Source: Volvariella volvacea V23
Lineage: Eukaryota > Basidiomycota > Agaricomycetes > Agaricales > Pluteaceae
Assembly: GCA_000349905.1 (NCBI GenBank)
Contig: KB722756.1
Location: 529,578 to 593,577 of the forward strand
DNA length: 64,000 bases
Direction: 5' to 3'
Below the pieces are notes generated by a model, which ran no database searches, had not been told where the DNA came from, and was given only the letters and a program-made list of their open reading frames with translations. Below are positions 1 to 10,510 of this stretch, piece by piece (the stretch's first letter is position 1; each line of letters opens with the position of its first letter). A program made the translations under genes and the position numbers.

Positions 1-214
1 AGGCTTTTACCTGAGGTACATCGATGAAGTATTTATGGTGCAATTAACAACTTTGAGAAACATACACCATTAACAAAAGGAACTCCTAATAAAAGATTGC
101 ATCACTACTAATAAACACCCTAGTTTATATCGCATCCCCCTTCCTTCAGGGATTTCAATACCAGGTTATAAGAAGAACAGCAGTGTCGGATGTCCAGGTG
201 TGGCAGAATAGATG

Positions 215-838
215 CTAAAGAGAAGGCAGGCAGATCATCCGCGAGAGGGGCAATACGCCCTCACCATGAATGGGGATGGTGAGTAGTCGTATCACCTCGT
301 CGGGGATGTTACGGCACACGTCTAACCAAAAAGTCTGCAAAGCACTCAGAGTATTTGCAGCGAGCGATTGACGGAGGAACGTGAGGAGAGAATTATGGTT
401 GACCCCGGAATTGTGGACCGTGAGACTGAGGAGATGGCAGTTTGAGCGAGATAGGAGGGTGTGAATATACGGAAAGGGATCAATGCGTGCTTCGTTAACA
501 TAAATGGGAGAGATGGCCAACTCTTTGAGGCAGGATGTTGTCAGCGACGAGGGCGCTTGGCCCCAAAGACAACACACAAGATAATAATTAAGAAAGAAGA
601 AAGAACATCAACTACTTGGCACACATCTATATGCGTTATCAGATGGGCCTACTACAAGGGATCACCCACACAGCGGTGCCCAGGTATCACCGGTGGCATG
701 GTTGCGAAAACTCTCACTACCAGCCGGCGGGGGAGAAGAGAGGGATACAAGAATCCTAACGACGCTTACTCACCTCTTAGTAGCCTGTTCGTTCAGGTCG
801 CGCCGGAGTCTCTGAGACAAAGCTAGCTCGGCAGAGTA
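215..838 (-). pseudogene. F-box-type protein remnant (N-terminal exon joined to C-terminal LRR part)
   Basis: The minus strand starts near 838 with an open stretch reading YSAELALSQRLRRDLNEQAT, the heptad-like N-terminus typical of agaricomycete F-box proteins. It ends at a GTGAGT donor near 773. No in-frame ATG precedes it. A frame at 577-215 then gives a C-terminal LRR-type end (for example LKELAISPIYVNEARIDPF). The F-box and the middle repeats that should lie between are absent, so this looks like an internally deleted copy. A TATATAAG element lies just upstream on the minus strand near 890. The family assignment is by resemblance only. A gene with unusual splicing is possible but less likely. 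Confidence 0.5.
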
Positions 839-885
839 GACAAGGTCGAAACTGAGGAAAACCCCCAGAGCCAACCAAGCCCACT

Positions 886-895
886 TATATATTCA
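886..895 (-). promoter_or_regulatory. TATA-like element upstream of the F-box remnant
   Basis: On the minus strand GAATATATAAGTGGG lies about 50 nt upstream of the first recognisable codons of the F-box remnant at 838. The position and motif suit a core promoter. Whether it is still used is unknown. Confidence 0.3.
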
Positions 896-1121
896 CCAGA
901 GTCCATATGTACATGTTTACACTATTCCAGACTATTCTATGGGTATCTATCTATGACCTCATGATGACATCACCAGTGTCCGGTATCGCTAAGATCCCAT
1001 TGGGTAGAGATAAGCCGTGAGCCGGGATGATGGCTCCAAGACTAATGACGCCGCCGAGAATACCTCGATGCCCGAGACCTCCGAAGGTGGCTCAAAAGGT
1101 AATGCATCACGTGGTTAAGAT

Positions 1122-1221
1122 NNNNNNNNNNNNNNNNNNNNNNNNNNNNNNNNNNNNNNNNNNNNNNNNNNNNNNNNNNNNNNNNNNNNNNNNNNNNNNN
1201 NNNNNNNNNNNNNNNNNNNNN
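1122..1221. other. Assembly gap (100 N)
   Basis: Exactly 100 undetermined bases, the usual placeholder for a gap of unknown size. It lies at the downstream edge of an F-box-like fragment on the minus strand, so the true distance between the fragments on either side is not known. Confidence 0.98.
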
Positions 1222-1251
1222 AGGGAATAAGGATACGATTCCTGACAGATG

Positions 1252-1990
1252 TCACAATACGGTCAAGTATGGGGTATACGTGAAATCCAAAGAGATGGAG
1301 GACTCGGAGAGCAGAGATGGATATAATGTCCGTTGCAAATGCTTGTGTATGTGCCCGGTAAAATTACCGCACGACATGCTGAGTGTTGTGAGATTTGTGA
1401 GATGGGGTAATACATCACTGAGAGGTTGAATATATTTGACCATGATATTGACCTTTTCTAGCCGGGACCAAGGGGTTGACTTCGGTATATTATTTACCCA
1501 GTGCACCATTTGAAGTCGTGGCGAGCCATTGATTGCTTCCTAGATTTGGTCTTGTGCGGCTTGTTCCCATCCGTTCAACATTATTCCTCGCACAAACACA
1601 AGATTTTATGGGATCGGAAGCGAGAGAAGTCGCCCTAGGGGAAACTTGGATCGCATCTTGATTTGGACGGTGTGCCATCGATCGGCATATGAGATGAATA
1701 GGCTGAGTATTTCAATTACCAATTCAATTTCTCGTGAGGTAGGTCGTGGGTCGGATCCAGAGCCTTGTTTAATCGATAGATTGAGGAGACAAGTCTCTCC
1801 CGTCCGAATCCAGCTAGTCGGGAGATGCCAGCTGATTTGGGCGATCGTATCAGTATTTTGGACCAAGCAGTTGGCATACTGAGCGAGATGGTGTTTCGCC
1901 ACGTTCGACATACGTGAGAGAGCGATAGTAAAGAGCTGAAGTGAGACTAAACGTCATCAGAGCGACTGTATTCTGATCTTGCGAGATGGA
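1252..1990 (-). pseudogene. Decayed F-box/LRR protein, truncated at a gap
   Basis: Near 1990 the minus strand encodes an F-box opening, LPEDVLVEIFHLARSEYS. In the same frame it meets a TAG stop at 1947-1949 and then continues as SSLLSLSHVCRTWRNTISL and PTAWSKIL, the expected next part of an F-box domain. The frame shifts near 1735, followed by EIELVIEILSLFISYADRWH, and another shift leads to the LRR-like segment at 1509-1252 (for example SDVLPHLTNLTTLSMSCGNF). The copy ends close to the N gap. With one in-frame stop and at least two frameshifts it is best called a pseudogene. An intron could hide the TAG, but no good splice pair is visible. Confidence 0.6.
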
Positions 1991-3433
1991 ATATCTCTAC
2001 AAGCACGTCTTCAGGAAGTGTAAAAATATTGGTAGCAATCGCCTGTGGGGATGTCTCATCGTTTGACTCTGTTGAGGGGCGATCAATCACTAGTAGCGCT
2101 GGGTTATCCAATCCAAGTATCCTTATCCAAAACCGTTGCTCTGGAAAACCAAATTCACCGCATTATTTGAGTCAATTATGCAAATCCAACTCGATGACGC
2201 AAACTACCTGCAGACCTTTGATTGACATGCCTGAAGTAGTCGATTCCTAGTTATGGTTGAATGTATATGCAACAGGAGGCTGAAGACTGGTGCGGACGGC
2301 TATTTTGGAAACCACAGTCTGGTCAGCAGGAGGAAGTTGAGTGTCGGCTTGAGCCTCGTTGAACCACAAATTGCCTAATAATCAGTCTTATGGGTTCAAA
2401 TTGTATATTAGATATAACATTGAATATGAAGGGGTACATCTCGTACAAACTAGCTTAAATTGGGGGAAGTATATCCCATTATATTCAAAATTACCATAAA
2501 ATGTGATATAAACCTATAAGATTAAATATTATATATGACCTGGTTCTACGACGGCCACTGTGACAAGGAAAGGATAAGACCACTGGAACTCCTCAACACT
2601 CACGGAACCAGTTGCACACAAAAATTCAAAAGATCTGGAGTTTTGAATGACTCACTTTATCTCCCAAATTATTGATGGGTACAGACGCTACAGCCTAGCA
2701 TGATCATCGCCCACTAGTGAGGGCGCCCGAGCTCCCCGGCAGTGTCGGGGTTCGCTTATTCGATATCCGCGGTTAATTAGCGCTTACTCGACGTCATAAT
2801 CCACGCCTACAAGTATGTGCTTGAGGCTGAGCTATTTAGTCTTTCTGGGGCACCCTGGATGCCTAAAAAACGTATCAGGAGCGTCCTACAGGGAGAAATG
2901 CCAAAACTCATAATTAAACTTTCTACAAGACACTAGCTAGCTTGATCAGATCCTTCCTTCCAGCCGACGCACTGTGCGGATCCATCGTTCATCATCAAGA
3001 TAATCACATTTTCCTTCAAATTGCCCTCTAGTCCAGTCAGGAAATGACCCCGGCCATATATTTGACCTCTCTTTGTCGTTTCCATGTATTGGATTGACGG
3101 GTTAGGATTGGTTTTTCACTTAGCAGCAATCATATGTTATTGGTGTAGGTGCCACCGGAAGCTTTGTTGGCGTTAGTCACCCACCTTGCGATAGTTGTAT
3201 GTATACCACACGTGGCGAAACTCAGGTGCTCGGGACTCTCTAATTGTTATCAGGCCTTCCATGTTTTCTACTGGACCTATTCTACGATAGCCTTTGCTAC
3301 AACAAGAAAGACGAGATTTATTGAGCACAGAGCTACAGTACAATAATCTCCAAAGCTAACCAGAGGGCTTGACACAGTGAACAAATTGCAAAAATTGCAT
3401 GCTCATTAGATCTGAGAAATGCATTTCAAGTAT
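1991..3433. other. Intergenic, no gene supported
   Basis: This stretch holds only short open frames on both strands, with AT-rich patches near 2400-2530. I see no domain, no convincing exon chain, no tRNA-like fold and no terminal repeats. Confidence 0.5.
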
Positions 3434-4338
3434 TCAAGGGATGGTTCGAATAATCCAAGGTAGGCTCAAACCAACAACCAAAGTCCATATCCCAATCTTG
3501 GCAGCCTGGAAACCGTGGTCAGTTGGTGTGACACTGGGTGCAGTGTCACTAGTCATGGGATTATCGCTAGTGAGAGCCTGAGTGGAAGATGCAGACGAAA
3601 GTACAGTGTCTATATCCACGGTAACGGCAGCATTTAATCCAAGGTCAAAACTGTGGAGAAGGAAGGACATACTAATGCTGACTACCAGCGACGCTACATC
3701 TGTAGGCTGGATTGTCGGAGTTGGCCCTAAGAAGGTGCTTAACGTGAGAGCAGAAAGACTGGTGCTGTGAAAACCGCATTGCCGGGTCAGTTCTGGCGAA
3801 AATATTTGTTAGACCGCCACCACAACGCAAAATTAACACGCAATGCGTACTATCAAGCTGTTCTTGAGCTGGAACCAAGTTCGTCGTTTGGTCTGCTAAC
3901 GCAATGCAAGCAAGACACGCGAAGAAGTCGATATGAAAGCCTTCGGTACAGCATAATTGAACGGGGCAATTCTGTAGGCATCGGATAATTAGTGTTCACG
4001 CTCTCATCCAGGAGAGTAACCCAAATGGAATACGATGGAGTTTCCTCGGGAGAAAATCAACTCACAACGTTGAGCAGCGATGAAATGGGCTGACATATCT
4101 CTGCACAAATTGCCGGTGGCTCACTTATAGGTTCCTGCCTCTTCCCCACTGCTGGTGCAACACGAGATTGCGCCAACTCTCCGTTTCCGTCTGCGGCGCT
4201 GTCCTCCAGCAGTAAAGTCGATCCCGATTCCAACTCGGAGTGAGGGAACGCCACAGCATGCATGAAACCCTGGGTAAGCAGCAAGAGGAAGTGTAGGCCC
4301 AAGCAAGAGCGCAGAAAGTGGAGCACTGTGGTTTTCAT
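3434..4338 (-). CDS. Secreted Cys-rich protein with GPI-type C-terminus
   Basis: Three exons are inferred (4338-4066, 3971-3838, 3764-3434), totalling 738 nt and giving 245 residues. The first ~32 residues form a signal peptide with a long hydrophobic core. Residues ~75-150 carry a cysteine pattern (CAEIC in exon 1, then CPVQLCC and FFACLAC in exon 2). A Ser/Thr-rich stretch follows. The last ~25 residues form a hydrophobic tail ending in LPWIIRTIP, as in GPI-anchored fungal surface proteins. The second intron uses a GTTAAT donor, which is less canonical but keeps phase. Similar small secreted Cys-rich proteins are common in Agaricomycetes; the function is unknown. The signal peptide and tail are seen directly, the anchor is inferred. 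Confidence 0.65.
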
Positions 4339-5679
4339 TGCGGCTCAGGACTACCTTGGTCGTGTACTATGTGTCGTGGGTGGAGGAGGTGCGCTGGCTT
4401 CAATACTTCAAATTGCTGCCGAAGTTGTGCAATATCTTGCAACCAACCTAACCGGCGCCATCAAGACATAACGCCTGTAGCAGTAACTTTGAGACTCGCC
4501 TTGAGTATCAGACAGTAGTATGGGACACAACTAACGCTGCGTAGGAGCACAGTAGTCGACCGGTACCTGTTATACACCGCGAGAAGAGAAGCAAAAGCGC
4601 TTCTTCAGCAGTGGCCAGTAGAACTCGTACGACAGCTTGAATATGATCTATGACGATTGATGGGTAACCAAGCACACAATAAGGAAGCACCACTGATCAA
4701 CGGAACAAGGTGCACGCAGAAGCGCTTACCGTGGTTAGCAGACTGCATGGTGCACTTTGAGTTTTCTCGCACGCCTTCGAGTCGTCAAGGAATCAGCACC
4801 TAAAATAAGAAACCATAGCAAGAGATTTTCTGCATGGATTAACCCCGAGGGCACTTTGAGGAGTGCACGAGTGGTTTGAGGTGTGAGTGCCAGCGCCCGG
4901 CCCGGTGACAAGACGACTGGCACAGAAGACAGGCAACTCCCACACAAGCAACCGTGCCCGGCACCATCACTGACGTGACAAGCTTCAAGTCGAGCAAAGC
5001 TCAGGCCAACCCGAGGCCTCGCAGACTCGAAGAGAGCCAGTTCAAGCGAGCTCAAACTCAAGTAGAGAGGAACCCAGCACGCCATTTCCCACCCACAACC
5101 CCCACGCTTCCCCAACCACCGACGCCAACAACGCTCGGGCTAGGAGAGCTCAAGCCCAGAATCAGACCAACACAACCAGAACACGTGCGAGAATGGCATT
5201 GTTACATGTATTTGAATCAACAGCGAACAGTGGACAGTGAATCAAGAGGGGGGGGGGTCGGGTATAACCAAGAGAGACTCAGCGCAGGGGGCACCACCAG
5301 ACTGTGCCACCAACAGCAACAGAGGAGGGAGGGAGGGCGTATGTGTAGGGTATTACATTGTATTTGTAAATGCCAACAGGAATGTGAAGTGGAGGAGGAG
5401 GTCTGGGAGGCCGGGGTAAACATAAAGGAGTGGTAGGTGTGGGTGCAGTGGGTGTGCGGTGGGTGGGTGGTATTGGTATCGGTAGGACGGTTAGATGGGA
5501 TACTGGTAAATGGGAGAGATCACAGGCGGGAGAGATTAGGGGTTATGACGGGCTACGTAGATTGTCATGGAGAGGGGGGAGGGGAATGGGAGTGGTGTTC
5601 AACGGTCCAGAGAAGAGCGTGGAGCAGTGGAGGAAGCGGGTGGTGGGTAGTTATCCTAGACCGCCCATGGCGGCTATAA
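4339..5679. other. Intergenic with strongly G-rich plus strand at 5240-5670
   Basis: No gene is supported. Open frames at 4735-5115 (minus) and 4954-5436 (plus) are low-complexity and lack homology signals. From 5240 to 5670 the plus strand is heavily biased to G with many GGG/GGGG runs, including a run of ten G near 5250. This is downstream of the Mo25-like gene and may include its 3' untranslated region. Confidence 0.5.
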
Positions 5680-7386
5680 TCACAGTCCTTGGATTTGCAC
5701 GATCAAGAATTGTTTTTCGTCGCTGAACTGCTCATCTATATTCCATATAGGTTCAGCTTCGCTCATTCACCAGAAGTAAAAGCCACATACCCTCTTTGTC
5801 GTTATGGAAGTTCTTCAAAAACACCAACAGCTTGTCCTTATTCCTCCTCAAAATACCCTCAATCTGGGGCGGCTTCTTCGGGTTAGCCACAAACACCTAC
5901 AAAAACACATAGACGGCATCAGCACAACGCCATGAGCTCAGAAACACAAAAACGCCACAAACCTTGAACACGTGGAACGCCTCAAACTGTATATTCTTGC
6001 TCTTATCCCTCAACAGGTTCATCATCATCTTCAAGTTGGCCTCGTTCGCGATGTACCGCGTCATGACGTTGAAGTTTGCCCGGTCGAGGAGGATCTCGCC
6101 TAGGAGTTTGAGGGATTGTCGTTTTGTGACGTAGTTTGTGGATAGGATTAGGGTGGTATATGATGAGAAGAACTGTTGCGTGCATGGGTGGATGCGGATG
6201 CAAAGGTTCATTAATCAAGGGAGAAGGAACGAAGTGAGACAACTTAGTGTTGGGTTATCTCGAATAGAAGCGCATACACCCACCCTGTCGTAGTTCTTAT
6301 CCAGGTAATCGGCAACCATAGACTTGTGTCTTGTCAAATTTTCCTTTAGATTGGCAAAAGCGTCACACGAAACTCCAAACGTCGTCGTCTCAATATAATG
6401 CGGGAACTTGTAGAACCTGTCACAAGCACAAGCCACGATCAAAAACTCACTCTATCGCCACCCGACCAGATAGATAGACCACAGAGCCTACCCAATCCAA
6501 TCAGAACAAGAAACCACACTCACTGGTCCGAATGCAACAAAATCTTGGCCATCTGCTCGTGCCTCAGCATCTCCTTCAGAATCATGCCCGTGTTCAGCGC
6601 AATCTCCTCGTTCTCGTACCCCGCGAGCGTCGCAAAGATGATCTCGGGCTTGGAGACGAGGTACTCCACGGTCGGGTATCGCGCGCCGATCTGGCGGCGG
6701 AGGAGGCTGTTGAAGATCTGCACGACCTCCTTGCGGGATTCAAACTCGAACCGGTGGACGTTGACGACGAGGATGTAGAGGAGGTCGGTGTTGTATGTTT
6801 CTTGTGCGAGTTGGGCGACGAGTTCGGGGATGGGGTCTGTGGTGGGGTGTTAGGAGGCACATGAGTGTTGGTGAGGAGGAGTAGAGGCTGGTGTGACGCA
6901 CCTCCTTCACCGTATAGTATCCCCTTGACTTGCTGTAGGTTCTTCGACACATCCTCGTTTGCCTAAGACGCGGGTAGATTCCACATGCAAATCATAAGTC
7001 TGCACGACTCCCGAGCACAATGAGAAGGCGAGGTGGCATGCAACGCCATGCGCAAGAAAGAACGCGACCGACAAGCAAGCACAATAACCCTCCATCATAC
7101 GACCCTCCCAACTCTCAGCCCCGCGGGCGGTCATCCCTCCCCCTCCGCAAACGATCAAAATGCACTGATAGACCCGGAATAGGGCCATCGGAGCACAAAA
7201 CACCCGGACAAGGCATATCAAAACGCCGAACACCCCAAACTCGAGCCGTCCACCAAGCAAAGCGCCCCTACTCACCTTTCTTCTAACCTCGCTTCCAGGA
7301 GCACTAGTTTCAAGTCTTGGTATAGCATCGCGCAAGCCCCTGACGAGGTCAGGAGGCGTTCTAGGTTTGGTCTTGAAGAAATTCAT
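5680..7386 (-). CDS. Mo25-like scaffold protein (Hym1/CAB39 family)
   Basis: Seven exons (7386-7276, 6962-6902, 6836-6524, 6416-6284, 6172-5963, 5896-5791, 5735-5680) sum to 990 nt and give 329 residues, the normal length for Mo25. The protein starts [20 protein letters not shown] and keeps the armadillo-like helical blocks of the family: [46 protein letters not shown] and [14 protein letters not shown] blocks, ending IVQIQGL. Mo25 proteins bind STRAD/GCK-type kinases; yeast Hym1 works in the RAM/Cbk1 network that controls polarity and cell separation. An in-frame ATG four codons upstream (7398) is possible, but MNFF matches the family start. It is divergent from GNA1, with 1.2 kb between them. 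Splice phases agree at every junction. Confidence 0.95.
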
Positions 7387-8591
7387 GGTCGGCACCACCG
7401 GGGTTTTGTTTAGTGACTAGAGATGGTAACGTGTCCGCCAAATCAGGGGGGCTTTAGGGTTGTTGGGGAGGTAATAGGGACTGGGGTCGGGGATGATGAC
7501 GACGAGGAGAGAGGGGCAGGAGGACAAGGTTGAACGGTAGAAGGAGGCTGGATAAGGATTCCAAGGAGCACACAACCTTGCCTTACCACTCCCCCTCCGG
7601 GGATAGTTGCCTTTTATGGAAGTTCTCACGGCCGGGTGTGCCGCGTGGCATCATGGATATGCCTCCGCGTTTTTGTGGTGCGGCAGATGAAAGCGTGGCC
7701 CATTGTCGAGGCGGAGACGGTGCGCTGAGCGGTGCATTGGAGGCAGGCGAGGTGCGTGGAATGTGGGCGACGTTTATCAGGAGGAATGGACGCGGTGGGC
7801 CGGTGGACGGGGCCCCTGAGCGGGCGCTTGACGAATTGGGTGACATCATGGCCGTCGCAATGCGAAGAGCTACGGGAGTCACGGAGAGCTTCATAAGCTC
7901 GACCGTTGTGCTGCTGGACGCTGCAGAGGCTCAAAGAAACCCGCAATAGGGCTGTCACGCACGTGGGACAGCATGCCCGGTCCCTGCACCAGGCTGGAGG
8001 TGCTGACGGCTCGGATGATTTGTGGATGCTCTTTTGTATCTATCGATTGTTCTCTTTGAGGCTCAGACGGCGCAGCTATTCCGGATATATCATACGAGAC
8101 GGCATTTCCTTGGATTGGCTGTCCGGTCACGTCTTCGGCAGCAGTTGAAGACGTTGGACCAGCCGGTGTCAAGCACCCTACAAGAGGTATCAACGACGAG
8201 AGCGGTGCACGATAGCCGCCACCAACAGGCGACACGAAAGCGCTGCAGCGTCGAAACGACGGGCTGAGCTTCTGGCGTTTCGGACAACAGGGCGATGCCC
8301 ATCAACGCATCAAAACAGGTCGGGATTGGTGGATGAGCGAGGCCGTGGGAAGTGGCTGTGCTTAATTACAGGGTGTTCCGTTTTGGTAATACTTTCAGGC
8401 TCGGTGCGGTTTCCATATAAGCTCCAACCCAACGAGCTTGTTCCTCTCCCCCTCCTTCCACAGTTTCTCCTCACTTACTGCTCCTCGTCGTTCTTGACAG
8501 TGATCAGGACCTTATCAGCGCTCTCAGCACATCTCTAGACAGCCAAATCTCGCGTTTCCTTTCAACCACCCAACCACTCATCCAGACAACG
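7387..8591. other. Shared upstream region of Mo25-like gene and GNA1, with unassigned open frames
   Basis: This 1.2 kb separates two divergent housekeeping genes and probably contains both promoters. A pyrimidine-rich tract at about 8440-8490 lies just upstream of the GNA1 start, as is common near fungal transcription starts. Several open frames of 100-140 codons occur on both strands (for example 8235-7891 and 7894-7583 minus, 7530-7949 plus). They overlap each other, are rich in Pro, Ser and Arg, and show no domain, so I do not call a gene. Confidence 0.4.
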
Positions 8592-9312
8592 ATGTCTTCC
8601 GTCTCTGCCCCAACCACCCGCTTCACCCCAGACTCCGAGCTGGACCTGCTCTTCTCCCCCGAGCTCATCTCTTTCCAAGTCAAATCCGAGCTCCCACCCG
8701 ACCTCCACGTAAGCTCCACCTCTTATCTCTCCCCACGTAGCTGACTTCCATTCCCAACCTGCCCTTAACAACGTAATCTCGTAACGAATATCAGATTCGC
8801 CCACTTGCCTCGACAGACTATCACCGCGGCCATCTCTCAGTCCTCTCCGTCCTGACTGCCGCCCCAGACGTCGGCGAAGCCGCATGGGTCTCGCAATTCA
8901 ACTTCCTCCGCTCGACGTCCCTCACCTACTACACCCTCGTCATTGTCGACAAGCCCACAGACAGGATTGTCGCCGTCGGGTCTGTGCTCCTTGAGCGCAA
9001 GTTCACCCGCGGGCTGGGCGTCGTAGGCCACATTGAGGACATTGCCGTCGATGCGAACCAGCAGGGGAAGAAGCTGGGGTTGAGGATCATCCAGGCCTTG
9101 ACTTATATCAGCGAAAACTCGGGAAGCTACAAGACAATCTTGAACTGCTCCGATAAGAATATACGTAAGTCCTGTCTCTCTTTTGCTCATATCCAGGATT
9201 TTGACAATGCTACTTTCGTTCAGCCTTCTACCAAAAATGCGGCTACGAGAAGAAGGAGAACGAGATGGCCAAGTACGCCCCGGTCGAGAGCTCGCACACA
9301 CCCAAGTTGTAA
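8592..9312 (+). CDS. GNA1: Glucosamine-6-phosphate N-acetyltransferase
   Basis: Three exons (8592-8708, 8795-9164, 9224-9312) sum to 576 nt and give 191 residues. The enzyme transfers acetyl from acetyl-CoA to glucosamine-6-phosphate, making GlcNAc-6-phosphate for UDP-GlcNAc, chitin and glycoprotein synthesis. GNAT-fold motifs are visible: GHIEDIAVD (beta-4), QQGKKLGLRIIQALT (pyrophosphate-binding loop and following helix), ILNCSDKN and FYQKCGYEKKENEMAKY at the C-terminus. These match GNA1 rather than other GNATs. The N-terminal ~40 residues, encoded by exon 1, extend slightly beyond the yeast enzyme (159 residues). Both introns are short with clean GT-AG ends. It is divergent from the Mo25-like gene. 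Confidence 0.95.
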
Positions 9313-9884
9313 AGTGATGTTACGTCATGTCACTGAAACCCGTATTCCCCGCACGGCGCGTTGCAGCCCCCGTCGCGTCCTGTGGCGTACCCCACGCTAT
9401 ACCTGTTGCATACCTGGCCTAGTCTGTCTTGGCTCTACCCCTTATACCACCGCATATGTCCCGCACCGTGATCATCATCTGCTCGACACCTGTCATTCTA
9501 CCTTATCCCGCTTATCCCTACCCTTAACATGCATCACGCACACACGCTCGTCATTAGTACATAGACTCGCTTTCCCTTACCCATGGACTCGTTATACCAG
9601 AGAAGAAAAGAAAGAAGTCAAGTCGTAGCTTATTTAATTGTATATTTCACTCGAATATCACTATCTTTTCGTTCACTGGTGTTGCGTGAGATGTTGGGCC
9701 GTGCGTTTACGTCCAGTACAAACGATCTCCATATTAAAACACCATCATTACAGATCATCTCCCCAGAGGCCTCGACCACCGTTCCTAGGACAGTATATGC
9801 CCCACGCAATTGCAACTCCCAGGAGGACACCCAATCTCGAATAGCTTACACACTCCACGTACACGCCTCATCCAGCGCTCACGA

Positions 9885-10244
9885 TCAAGCACCCCCAAAA
9901 TCCGTGGCCGCCAACGCCAAATCAGCCGCCTCCTCCCTCGAGATCACGACGACGTAATTCGACGGGAACCAGCCGCGGCTGCCGCCCAGGAGCCCGTCCC
10001 ACCACCCCGAGGGCTGCTGGCTCAACACCTCGATCACGTCGTTCCGCCGGAACGAGAGCTCCGAGGTTTGGGAGGGGGTGTAGTCGTACAGGGCGCGGCA
10101 GAAGAAGGTGTCGAACTCTGGGTCGTCGTCCGAGTCGTTCTGCTGGCGCAGGCGGGGGTTGGTGTGGTTCTGCTGCTGCGTGCGTGCGTGGTGAGTATAG
10201 GGGGTGGTGCGGTTTGTGTTTGGTCTACTCACCGTTGGAAACAT
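9885..10244 (-). CDS. Small SH3-domain protein resembling a RasGEF (Cdc25-type) N-terminus
   Basis: The minus strand encodes one SH3 domain with all hallmark motifs: ALYDY, ELSFRRNDVIEVL, WWDGLLG and GWFPSNYVVVIS. It is preceded by an acidic DSDDDPEFDTFFC stretch that I associate with the N-terminus of basidiomycete Cdc25-type RasGEFs. The frame stops at 9885 and nothing resembling RasGEF-N or RasGEF domains follows toward GNA1. An intron at 10232-10170 (63 nt, GTGAGT to CAG) is likely but preserves the frame, so the protein is about 99 or 120 residues. In-frame ATGs at 10244 and 10349 compete; I chose 10244 because it lies in the exon before the intron. It could be a detached gene fragment or a true stand-alone adaptor. 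Confidence 0.6.
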   Translation of the reverse strand: MFPTVSRPNTNRTTPYTHHARTQQQNHTNPRLRQQNDSDDDPEFDTFFCRALYDYTPSQTSELSFRRNDVIEVLSQQPSGWWDGLLGGSRGWFPSNYVVVISREEAADLALAATDFGGA

Positions 10245-10510
10245 GCTGTGGACGTAATCAAAGACGAAGCGCCGGTGACGGATGCTTTTTGTGCAAGTCA
10301 AAAAGTGGTGATGCGCTCTGCCGATGATTATGTAATAAGCTTGGATCACAAGCTCTAAGAACGTTCAAGTGCTCGACAGATACAGCTCTGTTCGGTCTGA
10401 AGCCCAGCACTCAAGGGGTCTTGAAGTTTGATTCAGGGATCCGACGTCAAACACCGGCTCTGATACCCTCATCCAAGCGACTCACAGTGTATACTCATCA
10501 TCTGGTCACC

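Noticed and set aside
4735..5436. Open frames of 126 and 160 codons on opposite strands
   Set aside because: Low-complexity, overlapping, no splice structure or family signal; the plus frame merely follows a G/A-rich tract.
6398..6950. Plus- and minus-strand open frames over 100 codons
   Set aside because: They are alternative-frame readings of Mo25-like exons and introns.
7530..8305. Several 100-140 codon frames between the Mo25-like gene and GNA1
   Set aside because: They overlap on both strands in GC-rich DNA, show no domain and have no consistent start or splice pattern; kept only as an unassigned region.
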